A stretch of 64,000 nt of DNA from Psychrobacter sp. TAE2020 (GTDB taxonomy: Bacteria; Pseudomonadota; Gammaproteobacteria; Pseudomonadales; Moraxellaceae): the NCBI RefSeq assembly GCF_018919485.1, contig NZ_JAHLMU010000001.1, positions 348,655 through 412,654 on the forward strand, given 5' to 3'. The notes below the pieces were generated by a model. That model was not told the origin of the DNA. It worked only from the letters and a program-made list of their open reading frames with translations, and made no database searches. Each line of letters starts with the position of its first letter. Within the stretch, counting starts at the first letter, position 1. Shown here one piece after another: positions 1-7,634 of the stretch. The position numbers and the translations under genes are program-made.

Positions 1-117
1 TTGCCAGTGCTCAGCAATCTGCTGCGGATTGTCAGCACACTCTTTGCCGTGACGCCCCAGATTTAAACCAAGATGATGCTGACGCGATAAAGGCTGTAAT
101 TGATTGGCACGTTTCAT
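1..117 (-). CDS. Hemerythrin-like (HHE) domain protein, N-terminal part
   Basis: The first 39 codons of a minus-strand gene are present; the rest lies beyond the left edge. The start ATG is at 117 with a strong AGGAG ribosome site 6-7 bases upstream. The translation begins MKRANQLQPLSRQHHLGLNL, which matches the usual opening of small cytoplasmic hemerythrin/HHE proteins: a basic start, then L-Q-P-L-S-R-x-H-H, where the histidines belong to the di-iron or cation-binding four-helix bundle. Such proteins bind O2, NO or iron; the substrate cannot be told from this fragment. The family call rests on this motif alone. Confidence 0.6.
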   Translation of the reverse strand, partial: MKRANQLQPLSRQHHLGLNLGRHGKECADNPQQIAEHWQ

Positions 118-804
118 AAATTAACTCCTAGAAGGCTTTATTGATGTCACAATGTAGTGATAGGCATCATCTTACTGTTGACTTGGTTTGGAAAATCATT
201 CCCTATCAAACGCTCTATCTGCTATTGCCACCATTAGGCAAACTCTTACCTATAGGCTACTACACTTGGACTGTATATTACCCTCACCCTAGAATCGAGT
301 GGTTGATTATCATCTAGTTATTCAGTCATCTAGTTATTTAGCCCTCTAGATTAGTGAATATGCGCTGATACTCTTAGATCATAGACTAGTAGACCTATCA
401 ACTTAGCCTTAGTATACCTTAATAACACTTAAACGATAAGGTCAGGAAAAGCTCTTTAGTAGTGTTGATTCAGAAGCAGTATTTTATGAGTCTGAAGTAT
501 TTTTAGGGGATCCAATAGCCAGTTTTTCGGCAATCGCCAGCAAGCCTTCTATTGTTTTACAACTCTCCTCAGCAAGACTTATGTTGCCGAATATCATAGT
601 CATCGATAGTGTTAGATTATAGTGACAAGTAACTTTTAATAGCAGCAAAAAGGGTTGTTTACATTAAGCGCAATATAGTGTGAACAACTCTTTTGCTGTT
701 TAGCATTGCATGGTTTAGCACCGTACTGTTTAGCACTTTAGTGTTTAACGTCATAATTACTATGCTTTACTCAATAAAGTCGTTTGATAACTTATTAACT
801 GCTA
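118..804. other. Intergenic stretch with little coding content
   Basis: About 690 bases between the hemerythrin-like gene and the acyl-CoA synthetase remnant. The part nearest 118 must hold the hemerythrin promoter. I see no convincing gene here. The only open frame with protein-like composition is the short minus-strand piece at 484-603. The stretch looks like decayed sequence beside an insertion element. Confidence 0.5.
484..603 (-). pseudogene. Possible C-terminal remnant of an unidentified protein
   Basis: A 39-codon minus-strand frame ends at TAA 484-486 and contains a helix-like, protein-like stretch (SLAEESCKTIEGLLAIAEKL). It has no ribosome site before the ATG at 601-603, and the frame is not longer upstream, so it is more likely a decayed tail than a gene. 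I do not recognise the family. It lies beside other decayed sequence (synthetase remnant and IS3 remnant). Confidence 0.2.
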
Positions 805-1048
805 TCAGACCAGCTCATTACGCAAAGCCGTTTTAAGAACTTTGCCAATGGCGTTACAAGGAAGCGACTCTACTATCTCTAAGCGTTCAACTTGTTTGAA
901 ATCTGCTATGCCTTTTCATCACGAAGGTAAGTACTGATAGATTCAAGATCAAGCTGTTGATCAGTTTTAACGACTACAAAAGCACAAACACGCTCACCAA
1001 GAATATCATCAGGAGCACCTACGATCGCCACATCGGCAATAGGCGGAT
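805..1048 (-). pseudogene. Acyl-CoA synthetase (AMP-forming), C-terminal remnant
   Basis: Read on the minus strand, this piece encodes the C-terminal domain of an ANL-superfamily acyl-CoA or fatty-acid CoA ligase: H-P-P-I-A-D-V-A-I-V-G-A-P-D, then ILGERVCAFVV, and a closing segment with L-P-x-N-x-I-G-K-V-L-K, where the lysine of GK normally catalyses adenylation. A frameshift near 915-925 separates the two halves, after which the frame runs to TGA at 805-807. The large N-terminal domain is absent: the coding sequence stops near 1048, where an IS3-family element begins. It is therefore dead both by truncation and by frameshift. Confidence 0.75.
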
Positions 1049-2090
1049 GAGCAGCGTGAGCTTCAAGAGCTGCGTAAAGAGAATAAGCGTTTAAGGATGG
1101 AGCGCGATATTCTAAAAAAGGCTTCTGCTCTGCTGGCCTTGGACAGCCTGAACGGCTATCGCTAATCAGTCAGCTGGTAGAGCAAGACAAACGGATCAGT
1201 AAAAGTCTTCTGTATAAGCTATTTGGCGTGATGAAAAGCAGTTACTACTATAGCATACAGCCCAAGTCCATCAGTCTTGAAACCGTCAAGCACAAGGCAT
1301 TAATTCGTAAATATTTAACGACTCAAAGTAATCGGCTGGCGCTCGCACTATTATCGCTATTCTGTGGAATGAGCACAGTATTATGCCAACGCGTTACTTA
1401 GCAAGCAATCTTATGAAAAGTATAAAACTCAGAAGCTGTCAGCCTAAGACGCACAAGTATAAGCATGCTAATCAAGAACATAGAACCCATGCCAATATTT
1501 TAGACCGCAACTTTAGCCCAATTGCGCGCAATTAAGTCTGGACGGGCGATGTCACCTATATTCGTATCAAAGGCGGCTGGTGGTTTTAGATTTTTATGCC
1601 AGACGTATAGTGGGCTTTGCCGTCTCAGATTCCCCTGATAGTATACTTACCCGTAAAGCACTACAGATGGCGTATTACACGAGACTCAAACCCAGCAATG
1701 TACTATTTCACTCAGATCAGGGGGCGCATTACACCAGCAAGACATTCGCTGAATCCGTGGCGAGTTGTGACGGTATGATACCAAGCATGAGTCGTCGTGG
1801 TAATCCACTACCGGCATAGCTCTCCGTCTTGCACTCGGACAAGGCAGTGCTTTGCTAATCCTCGCTCATAGGACAACGCACTAACTGAGCGCTTCTTTAG
1901 AAGCTTTAAGACTGAATGGATGCCAAAGGGTGGTTACGAAGATATCGCTGAAGCCAAACAAGCTATTTGTGATTATATATGGGGCTATTATCAAACCGTG
2001 AGATCGCACAGTTTCAATGATTATTTAACACCGCTAGAAAAAGAGAAACACTACTTTAACAAAAACCTCTTATCAGGTGTCCTAATTTAG
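1049..2090 (+). pseudogene. IS3-family transposase OrfA/OrfB, decayed
   Basis: The orfA part (about 1049-1158) encodes the C-terminal coiled region, with KENKRLRMERDILKKAS typical of the IS3 OrfA leucine-zipper end. The orfB part carries pieces of the DDE integrase: V-L-D-F-Y-A-R-R-I-V-G with the first Asp near 1585, F-H-S-D-Q-G-A-H-Y with the second Asp near 1720, and D-N-A-L-T-E-R-F-F-R-S-F-K with the catalytic Glu near 1888. These pieces are separated by stops and frame changes; the longest intact open stretch is 1580-1819. The frame ends at TAG 2088-2090. The DDE residues survive but the protein cannot be made in one piece. Confidence 0.8.
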
Positions 2091-2102
2091 TTGACCACTA
2101 CA
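1049..2102 (+). mobile_element. Truncated IS3-family insertion sequence
   Basis: Remnant of an IS3-family element with orfA and orfB reading rightward. The left end and the start of orfA are missing: the sequence enters directly at E-Q-R-E-L-Q-E-L-R-K-E-N-K next to the acyl-CoA synthetase remnant. The right end is present as a terminal-repeat-like sequence at about 2075-2102 (AGGTGTCC then TTGACCACTACA), followed immediately by the tetR leader. Without a left end and with a broken transposase it cannot move by itself. Confidence 0.75.
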
Positions 2103-2137
2103 AGTGCAACCGAAGCTATGACATTAGAGGATAAGGA

Positions 2138-2779
2138 ATGGAAAATAGAGATCTGCACCATAAAGCGCTGAATAAAGCATTAAAACCAATATCAGCGATG
2201 CGACCGGCAACTTTAGATAAGCTTGAAAAAGCAGTGCTACTGTTATTCTCGAATCATGATCCTACTGAAGTCAGCATGATACAGGTAGCTCGTACAGCAA
2301 ATATGTCATTAAAGACTCTGTATAACTATTTTGGTGACAAGCAAACCATCATTTATACTATTTTAAATAGAGTATTAGGCCGTCTAGCAATTCGTATGAT
2401 TGATTATTTGCAAGGTATCGAGAGCGTTAGAGATCGTCTTCGTAAAACGCTTTGGATGTTCTTTGATTTTATTGATAAAATCCCAGATGCTATAATAGTA
2501 TTGTCCACAGCAGTGCCCGCCTCTCGTTATCGAGAGATAGCTATTTATGATAATAAAGAGTTGGTTGATTCTTTTATGCAAGTATTAGGCGATGGACAGC
2601 AACAAGGTATATTGAATGACACTGTGCCTTTGTTCGTTTTATTCGATGTGTTTATAGCTTTTATTAGCCGCTTAGGACTCATGCATATCATACGCAAAAA
2701 GCCAGATTCCCTGAATGAGAACTTTGATGGGCTATTTACTATTTTATGGCGGGCTATTAGCAATCCTGAAATAGATTAA
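2138..2779 (+). CDS. TetR/AcrR-family transcriptional regulator
   Basis: A 213-residue TetR-type repressor. The N-terminal helix-turn-helix lies at about residues 25-70, with the typical recognition-helix pattern ending in S-L-K-T-L-Y-N-Y-F-G-D-K near residues 57-68. The C-terminal ligand domain (about 80-213) is helical and shows no recognisable ligand signature. GAGGATAAGGA precedes the ATG at a good distance. The upstream region was replaced by the IS3 element ending near 2102, so its native operator and promoter may have been lost. The nearest possible former target is the dead acyl-CoA synthetase at 805-1048, which fits regulators of fatty-acid or aromatic acid metabolism, but this is only inference. 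Confidence 0.85.
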   Translation: MENRDLHHKALNKALKPISAMRPATLDKLEKAVLLLFSNHDPTEVSMIQVARTANMSLKTLYNYFGDKQTIIYTILNRVLGRLAIRMIDYLQGIESVRDRLRKTLWMFFDFIDKIPDAIIVLSTAVPASRYREIAIYDNKELVDSFMQVLGDGQQQGILNDTVPLFVLFDVFIAFISRLGLMHIIRKKPDSLNENFDGLFTILWRAISNPEID

Positions 2780-2963
2780 TATAACCACTATAAAATATTA
2801 GCTTAACAATTGAAGGGCTACTGAGATCAATTTTGTGCAGCCTCTAGAAACGCAGCACACAAGGAAAGTTTATACCAGCAGCATGCTGTAATGGATGGTT
2901 TCTTTTTATTTAGGATTAACTTTAGTAAAAAATATAAATATCCTGTAACTTGGTCTAAAAAAT

Positions 2964-2993
2964 AAAACCTTAGCAATTACTTGCTAAGGTTTT
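2964..2993. terminator. Bidirectional stem-loop terminator
   Basis: Perfect 13-bp stem (AAAACCTTAGCAA paired with TTGCTAAGGTTTT) around a 4-base loop, with A and T runs on both flanks. It lies between the convergent tetR gene (ends 2779) and M14 peptidase gene (ends 3038) and can serve both. Confidence 0.85.
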
Positions 2994-3037
2994 ATCAGTT
3001 TCAATGACTTAAGTCACTAATTAACGTAAGTCACTAC

Positions 3038-4174
3038 TTAACGTAAATCATCAACGACCGCCAACATAGCGACTAACGAGGCTTCGCCTAATTTAATACA
3101 GCGCTCTGGCGACCAACCGGTATCAGCATCGGGAAGGTTATTATTATCTATAAATGGCATCTCCAAAGTATTAGCGAGACAGTCAAAACGTTCGGCAACC
3201 CAGTGAGTGGCGAGAGTCATATTAGCTTTACCCGGTGCATCAACCTGATAGCCTTCTTTAGTCTGAAAGTCGGCACTGGCTAGTTTTAACACTTCTGCAA
3301 ATCTATCGCGTAGACCTGCAAGGCGGTCATTATAACTCGGCGTACCTTGAGAGCCAGCAAGGAATACAAAAGGTATTTCTTCATCACCGTGCACATCATA
3401 AAACAGATCAACACCAGTATCTTCCATTTTATTAATCACATGAAAAACTTCAGGGCTCTCTTCTAAACTTGGGTCTGACCAAGCACGGTTTAGATTAGTG
3501 CCGACTGCGTTAGTCCGCAGATGACCACGTACACTACCATCAGGATTCATATTAGGCACAACGTAGAAGTTAGCCTTGTCTAATAGCAACTTAGCAGTAG
3601 CATTATCACTATCTAACAAGCTATGCAGCAGACCTTCGACTAACCATTCCGCCATAGTCTCACCAGGATGCTGACGAGCCGTAATCCAAATATTGCGCTT
3701 GCTTTCACTATCGCTATCGTCATCACTAATTTTAACTAAAGTTAAGTCGCGCTTATCCAAGGTCTCGCCTAAATGCTCTAAAGTCACTAACGGATGCATT
3801 TGTACAGCAGCTAATAAATCTTGATGACGCTCGTAACTATACGGGGCAAAAAAAGCAATTTGAATGGTTTCACATTCCATATCTACCATTATGGTTAGCT
3901 TGCCGTCTTTATAAGAGGTGGGCAGACGGAACCAATATTCACGATCGTATGAGGCCACTGCTTGATAATTATCCCATCCTGCTGGGAATGCTGCTTGCCC
4001 TGCGTTGAGAATATTAAGCACATATTGCTCATCGATCTGTCCGGTTATACGAAAGTTAAACCATTGAAAAAACTCGCCGCCAACGTCTGGACGAATAGCC
4101 AATTGGATATTTTTTTTATCTTCTAAGCTAATGACTTCAATATTACCGGCATCAAAATTAGCACTGATATGCAT
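3038..4174 (-). CDS. M14-family zinc carboxypeptidase (cytosolic carboxypeptidase-like)
   Basis: A 378-residue protein of the bacterial cytosolic-carboxypeptidase (CCP, M14D) type. Residues 1-120 form the beta-rich N-domain typical of CCPs. The catalytic domain shows the zinc motif H169-x-x-E172 in R-Q-H-P-G-E-T, the N-P-D-G-S-V-x-G-x-x-R segment (residues 210-220), T-N-L-N-R (226-230), the third zinc ligand H262 in Y-D-V-H-G-D, and a likely catalytic Glu338 in T-L-E-M-P-F. All key residues are present, so it should be an active metallocarboxypeptidase; bacterial substrates are mostly unknown. There is no signal peptide, so it is cytoplasmic. AAGGAAAAATC precedes the ATG. It is a single-gene unit. 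Confidence 0.88.
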   Translation of the reverse strand: MHISANFDAGNIEVISLEDKKNIQLAIRPDVGGEFFQWFNFRITGQIDEQYVLNILNAGQAAFPAGWDNYQAVASYDREYWFRLPTSYKDGKLTIMVDMECETIQIAFFAPYSYERHQDLLAAVQMHPLVTLEHLGETLDKRDLTLVKISDDDSDSESKRNIWITARQHPGETMAEWLVEGLLHSLLDSDNATAKLLLDKANFYVVPNMNPDGSVRGHLRTNAVGTNLNRAWSDPSLEESPEVFHVINKMEDTGVDLFYDVHGDEEIPFVFLAGSQGTPSYNDRLAGLRDRFAEVLKLASADFQTKEGYQVDAPGKANMTLATHWVAERFDCLANTLEMPFIDNNNLPDADTGWSPERCIKLGEASLVAMLAVVDDLR

Positions 4175-4447
4175 GATTTTTCCTTAATTAGTTATTGTCA
4201 TAAATTAGAGGGTACGGGCCAGCAGAATCCTTGTATTGCTACTAAACCTTGAACTTGGGTAAGCAAGTCATGACTCAAGTTATAAAAAGATTCGCTGTCT
4301 ATTACTCAATTAGATTGAACGAAATTAACTATAGCCCAACCAATCGAATCAGCTATTGTAGCTGATAAGCTTAGGTTACCGAAACCCTGTTGGCTAGATA
4401 GTAATAACCACTAGTAAACGAAACGGCAAGTGCCCGAAATAGTCCTG

Positions 4448-5107
4448 TTAAAAGATAACCACATCATCAGCCTCTTGCCATGGCTGAAACTTAGTCATAG
4501 CTTGTAGAAACAAGGGGTGCTGTAACCAGTGTTGTAACCATAGCTGTAGCTTTGGGTAAGGTAGACTATAAAAAACCTGACGATCTACATGAGCGAATTG
4601 GCGCACAAAAGGCATTATGCCAATATCAGCAATACTTGGACTGCTGCCTAACAGGTAAGCATTTTTAGTCAATAGCGATTCTAGAAGCTGTAAAAAGACC
4701 TCACCTTGTTGCCGATATTCTATCTGCGTCATCTCAGGATGACGATCGGCATACTTATAGCGATTGAGCCAATGTTTAAAGTCATTATCGTTTTGTTCGA
4801 TCAAGGCCTTAGCTTGCAGGGAAACGCATGCTACCAAAAGCCCTTGCGGGTCTTGCTGCTCAAGCGCCCATCTCATTATCTCCACGCTCTCTGCAATCAC
4901 CGTACCATCAACGAGCTGTAACACTGGCACAGTGCCTTTCGGGCTAATCTCAAGCATCTGAGCTGGCTTGTTCTTTAGCACTATCTCCCGCAGCTCTACT
5001 GGTAACTCAGCAAATAGTAAACCAAGACGGGCGCGCATAGCATAAGGACAGCGACGAAAAGAGTACAGCAGAGGAAGTGAGGAAGTCATAGCTAAAACAG
5101 AGCTCAT
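4448..5107 (-). CDS. Glutathione S-transferase family protein
   Basis: 219 residues with the two-domain GST layout. The thioredoxin-fold N-domain (about residues 11-85) carries C20-P-Y-A in Y-S-F-R-R-C-P-Y-A-M-R-A-R, the cis-proline segment G-T-V-P (58-61) and the E-S pair (73-74) that binds the gamma-glutamyl group of glutathione. Residues 95-210 form the all-helical C-domain. The CPYA motif resembles Omega or glutaredoxin-2-like enzymes that act by thiol transfer rather than classical conjugation. ATG 5107 has GGCGG upstream; a second in-frame Met at residue 7 is possible. It stands alone, with no operon partner. Confidence 0.85.
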   Translation of the reverse strand: MSSVLAMTSSLPLLYSFRRCPYAMRARLGLLFAELPVELREIVLKNKPAQMLEISPKGTVPVLQLVDGTVIAESVEIMRWALEQQDPQGLLVACVSLQAKALIEQNDNDFKHWLNRYKYADRHPEMTQIEYRQQGEVFLQLLESLLTKNAYLLGSSPSIADIGIMPFVRQFAHVDRQVFYSLPYPKLQLWLQHWLQHPLFLQAMTKFQPWQEADDVVIF

Positions 5108-5378
5108 AGAAAGTTACCGCCGTTAAAACAAAATGAATGAGGATAAAGAGTCCGCAAAATGGTTTAAGCACTCAGTTATTAACCAGCAACTATTGAAAAA
5201 ATAGCTTTTATAGCTTAGGCTCAATTCTGCTTGACAATAACTGATGATTTATCATTACAATAGCCCTATCTAGGGTCATAATCTCTGGTTAATCATCAAA
5301 CTATAAAGGCCATCTAGTTCACTGGCAATAGCACTACTTTTACTAAATTAGCATAGCTTAACGCTTAGGCTATTACTC

Positions 5379-5434
5379 ACAAACTGTCACTTGCAGACTA
5401 TTATTTGCAAACTATCATTTGCAGACTTTCAAAT
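5379..5434. repeat. Four imperfect 14-bp tandem repeats upstream of the exoX gene
   Basis: Units at 5379-5392, 5393-5406, 5407-5420 and 5421-5434 are variants of GCAGACTATTATTT. They lie 41 bases before the exonuclease start, in the 367-base gap after the GST gene. They may be a replication-slippage expansion or part of the leader of the exonuclease mRNA. The rest of that gap holds no gene that I can see. Confidence 0.7.
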
Positions 5435-5474
5435 CACAAGCACTACTGATAACTCAACGCTATAGAGGCTTATA

Positions 5475-6182
5475 ATGACCACATATATACTTGATACAGA
5501 AACCACGGGCCTTATTGAACCACACATGACTGAAGCGGCCTACTCTATTATTGATTTAAATAATGGTAAGGTAGCAGTATTGCAAGAGCCACGAGCTAAG
5601 CGTTTTAACCCTCTAAAAGAAATCAGCTTAGGGTCTATGGCGATATCACATATATGTGAGGAGGATATCGCCAATGAGTCCCCTCATACAGACTTTAAAC
5701 TACCTAGCAATGTCGAGTACTTAGTAGGTCATAATATCGATTTTGATATGCAGGTTTTACATAATGCTGGCGTCACACATACGCCTAAATTGATATGTAC
5801 TTTTGCTATGGCAAGCCATCTGCTACCTGCCCTCGATAGCCATAAGCTAGTATCTCTACTTTATTACTTCCATCGTGATATCGCTCGCACTCAAGCAAAG
5901 CAAGCACACGCTGCTATTGCTGATATTTACTTCACTCAGCTAGTGCTTAGCAGTCTAATTGACTTAGCTAATAATCAAGGTCATGCCATCACTGACATAG
6001 CTAGCTTATATGACTTTAGCCAGAAGGCCCGTATACCTACTCACTTGAGTTTTGGTAAACATAAAGGCGAGGCTATTGCAGATTTAGCGAGCAGTTCTGA
6101 TGGGGCGGGCTATCTTAAATGGCTGCTCAAGCAGGACAGTGTCGATCCCTACTTAGCTCAAGCTTGCAAGCAGGCATTGTAA
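5475..6182 (+). CDS. exoX: Exodeoxyribonuclease X-like 3'-5' exonuclease (DEDDh)
   Basis: 235 residues, close to the 220 of E. coli ExoX and with the same two-part layout. The DEDD nuclease domain (about 1-165) has D7 and E9 in L-D-T-E-T-T-G, D91 in H-N-I-D-F-D, and H145 with D150 in H-A-A-I-A-D, the full DEDDh set of two-metal catalysis. Residues 192-220 form the small C-terminal module seen in ExoX (F-G-K-H-K-G, then G-Y-L-K-W-L-L-K). ExoX degrades single- and double-stranded DNA 3' to 5' in repair and recombination. The gene is monocistronic. Confidence 0.82.
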   Translation: MTTYILDTETTGLIEPHMTEAAYSIIDLNNGKVAVLQEPRAKRFNPLKEISLGSMAISHICEEDIANESPHTDFKLPSNVEYLVGHNIDFDMQVLHNAGVTHTPKLICTFAMASHLLPALDSHKLVSLLYYFHRDIARTQAKQAHAAIADIYFTQLVLSSLIDLANNQGHAITDIASLYDFSQKARIPTHLSFGKHKGEAIADLASSSDGAGYLKWLLKQDSVDPYLAQACKQAL

Positions 6183-6330
6183 TTGTAGCAATCGTTATCA
6201 ATAGAGTTATGCAGCAAGTTTTATTACTACCAACTGTATTTTTTATAGAGCTTAGCCGCTTGTACAATGGCTATTTATAAGCCAACAACGTAGCAAGCAA
6301 ACCCTATAATAATTTTATGTCAGTACTATA

Positions 6331-6366
6331 GCAGCGCCTGTGTCTTGAGCAGCGCCTGTGTCTTGG
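6331..6366. repeat. Two-copy 18-bp tandem duplication
   Basis: The 18-mer GCAGCGCCTGTGTCTTGA is repeated head to tail with one base difference at the end, at 6331-6348 and 6349-6366. It lies between the convergent exoX and charged-repeat genes. It looks like recent slippage and has no evident function. Confidence 0.8.
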
Positions 6367-6385
6367 CTAGGGAAATCGCATAAAA

Positions 6386-6410
6386 AAAGCCTTGCGTATA
6401 GCAAGGCTTT
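6386..6410 (-). terminator. Rho-independent terminator of the charged-repeat gene
   Basis: Perfect 10-bp stem (AAAGCCTTGC with GCAAGGCTTT) and a 5-base loop. On the minus strand it is followed by seven Ts. It lies 18 bases after the stop of the minus-strand gene ending at 6428. On the plus strand it may also stop exoX transcripts, with a poorer T run. Confidence 0.85.
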
Positions 6411-6427
6411 GTCTAACTCTCAAACAA

Positions 6428-6859
6428 CTAATCTTTGTTACGAGCTTGTTTAATAGTTTTAGCCGCTGATTCCATAGTATCAGCTGCTATATCAGCTAGT
6501 GTTCCGACAACCCCTTTAGCCTTCGTAGTAGCAGCTTCAACTAAAGAAGTCTTACCCTCTTCATTGGATTTTTTAGACTCTTTGTCATCTTTATCATCAG
6601 ATTTATTAGACTCTGTATTATCTTTATCGTCTGACTTGTTTGATTCTTTACTATCTTTATCGTCTGACTTGTTTGATTCTTTACTATCTTTATCGTCTGA
6701 CTTGTTTGATTCTTTACTATCTTTAGCATCCGACTTCGTAGTGTCTTTGTTCTCTTTAGCATTAGACTTATGAGTGTCTTTATTATCCTTAGCTTCTGAC
6801 CCTTTGTTTCCTTCACTATCAGTATGCTTCTTATCATCCATAGATTCAGTATTGCTCAT
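6428..6859 (-). CDS. Highly charged 11-residue-repeat protein (hydrophilin/LEA-like)
   Basis: 143 residues, with almost no hydrophobic residues before position 100. Residues 37-92 are built from near-identical 11-residue units of the type S-D-D-K-D-S-K-E-S-N-K. The last 40 residues change character to alternating Ala, Val, Leu, Lys and Asp, predicted as an amphipathic helix. No signal peptide, Cys or Trp is visible. Eleven-residue periodicity in a very polar protein is the pattern of group 3 LEA and hydrophilin proteins, which protect during drying or freezing; a function here is inference. The gene has its own terminator at 6386-6410. A second protein with an 11-residue period is at 51328-51765. 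Confidence 0.65.
   Translation of the reverse strand: MSNTESMDDKKHTDSEGNKGSEAKDNKDTHKSNAKENKDTTKSDAKDSKESNKSDDKDSKESNKSDDKDSKESNKSDDKDNTESNKSDDKDDKESKKSNEEGKTSLVEAATTKAKGVVGTLADIAADTMESAAKTIKQARNKD
6587..6735 (-). repeat. 33-bp tandem repeats inside the charged-repeat gene
   Basis: Three identical 33-bp units at 6620-6652, 6653-6685 and 6686-6718 are flanked by one diverged unit (6587-6619) and a partial unit (6719-6735). Each encodes eleven residues, so unit gain or loss keeps the frame. Perfect identity of neighbours suggests recent expansion. Confidence 0.85.
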
Positions 6860-7634
6860 GATTTAATACCTCTGGTTTAATTGTTTTTAGTTTTGTAGTG
6901 CTAGTCCTAAGCTTACTACCTTACTTCTTCAGCTGTCTGTATCTCATAAGTTTCAATAGGTAAATTATGTTTACTCAACTTAAGGTATTTTTATACTTTT
7001 ATTTTAGCCTATTAACAATCATTCTATTACTACAGATGACTTGTATCAAGGTAGTTTTGATCAGAATTTAAAAAACGCTTCAAGCCTTAAACAGTTGCCC
7101 TATGTAGCTATTTTCTTATTAATATAATCTGCCAATATAGTTTAATAAGTTAAAGATAAACTACTGCTTTAAGCCACCTAATCATTTAGCTTCTAAGCAC
7201 CAGTCTACTAATACTAGATATCTTTTTTTAGTATCCAAATCATTAGGACATATTGAAAAACAAAAACCCTTCACCCTATCTAGGTAGTGGCGCTAAGGGT
7301 TTTTTGTACTTTTTATTTTATTAAATGGACACTTGCAAAAGTATGCTCGCAATCTATAGGGAGAGCATGATTATTGCCAGTACAAAAGATTAACATTATT
7401 CTTAACGAGTTACAAAATTGATGCCAAACTGACCATTGTCGCCAATGAATCATAATTAATTTTATGGCAGAATTATCATTAATTTAGCTTGCTTATTATT
7501 AATATTAAGGCCTGTTGAACAGCAATTGATCATTAAAAATCGGTCAACTTTTAGCAAATAGTTTAACGCTAAGCTGGCTTAAATTAGGCGAAGGATAATA
7601 GCCTATTAAAAATATTAATTAAAAAGGGATAAGC
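6860..7634. other. 775-base gap with an orphan terminator
   Basis: Very AT-rich. Position 6860 onward holds the promoter of the minus-strand charged-repeat gene, and the region before 7635 holds that of otsBA. In the middle is a terminator at 7262-7304 that belongs to neither gene. No convincing protein frame was found; a 34-codon hydrophobic frame from 6967 lacks a ribosome site. Confidence 0.5.
7262..7304. terminator. Stem-loop terminator not linked to a known gene
   Basis: 10-bp stem (AAAAACCCTT with AAGGGTTTTT) and a 23-base loop, with a T run on the plus side and an A run on the left. It lies 400 bases from the nearest gene start on the left and 330 bases from otsB on the right, so it may end an unannotated small RNA. 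Confidence 0.6.

Noticed and set aside
1580..1819. Separate 79-residue gene
   Set aside because: It is the middle part of the broken IS3 OrfB integrase, not an independent gene.
6587..6735. 33-bp repeats considered as a CRISPR array
   Set aside because: Units are contiguous with no spacers and lie in frame within a coding sequence; no cas genes are near. The same holds for 51340-51680.
6435..6773. Plus-strand 112-codon frame rich in Leu, Ser and Asp
   Set aside because: Antisense shadow of the charged-repeat gene; no ribosome site, and the minus-strand gene has a terminator and start signals.
6967..7071. 34-codon hydrophobic frame, possible small membrane protein
   Set aside because: No ribosome site, AT-rich chance composition; kept only as context for the orphan terminator.
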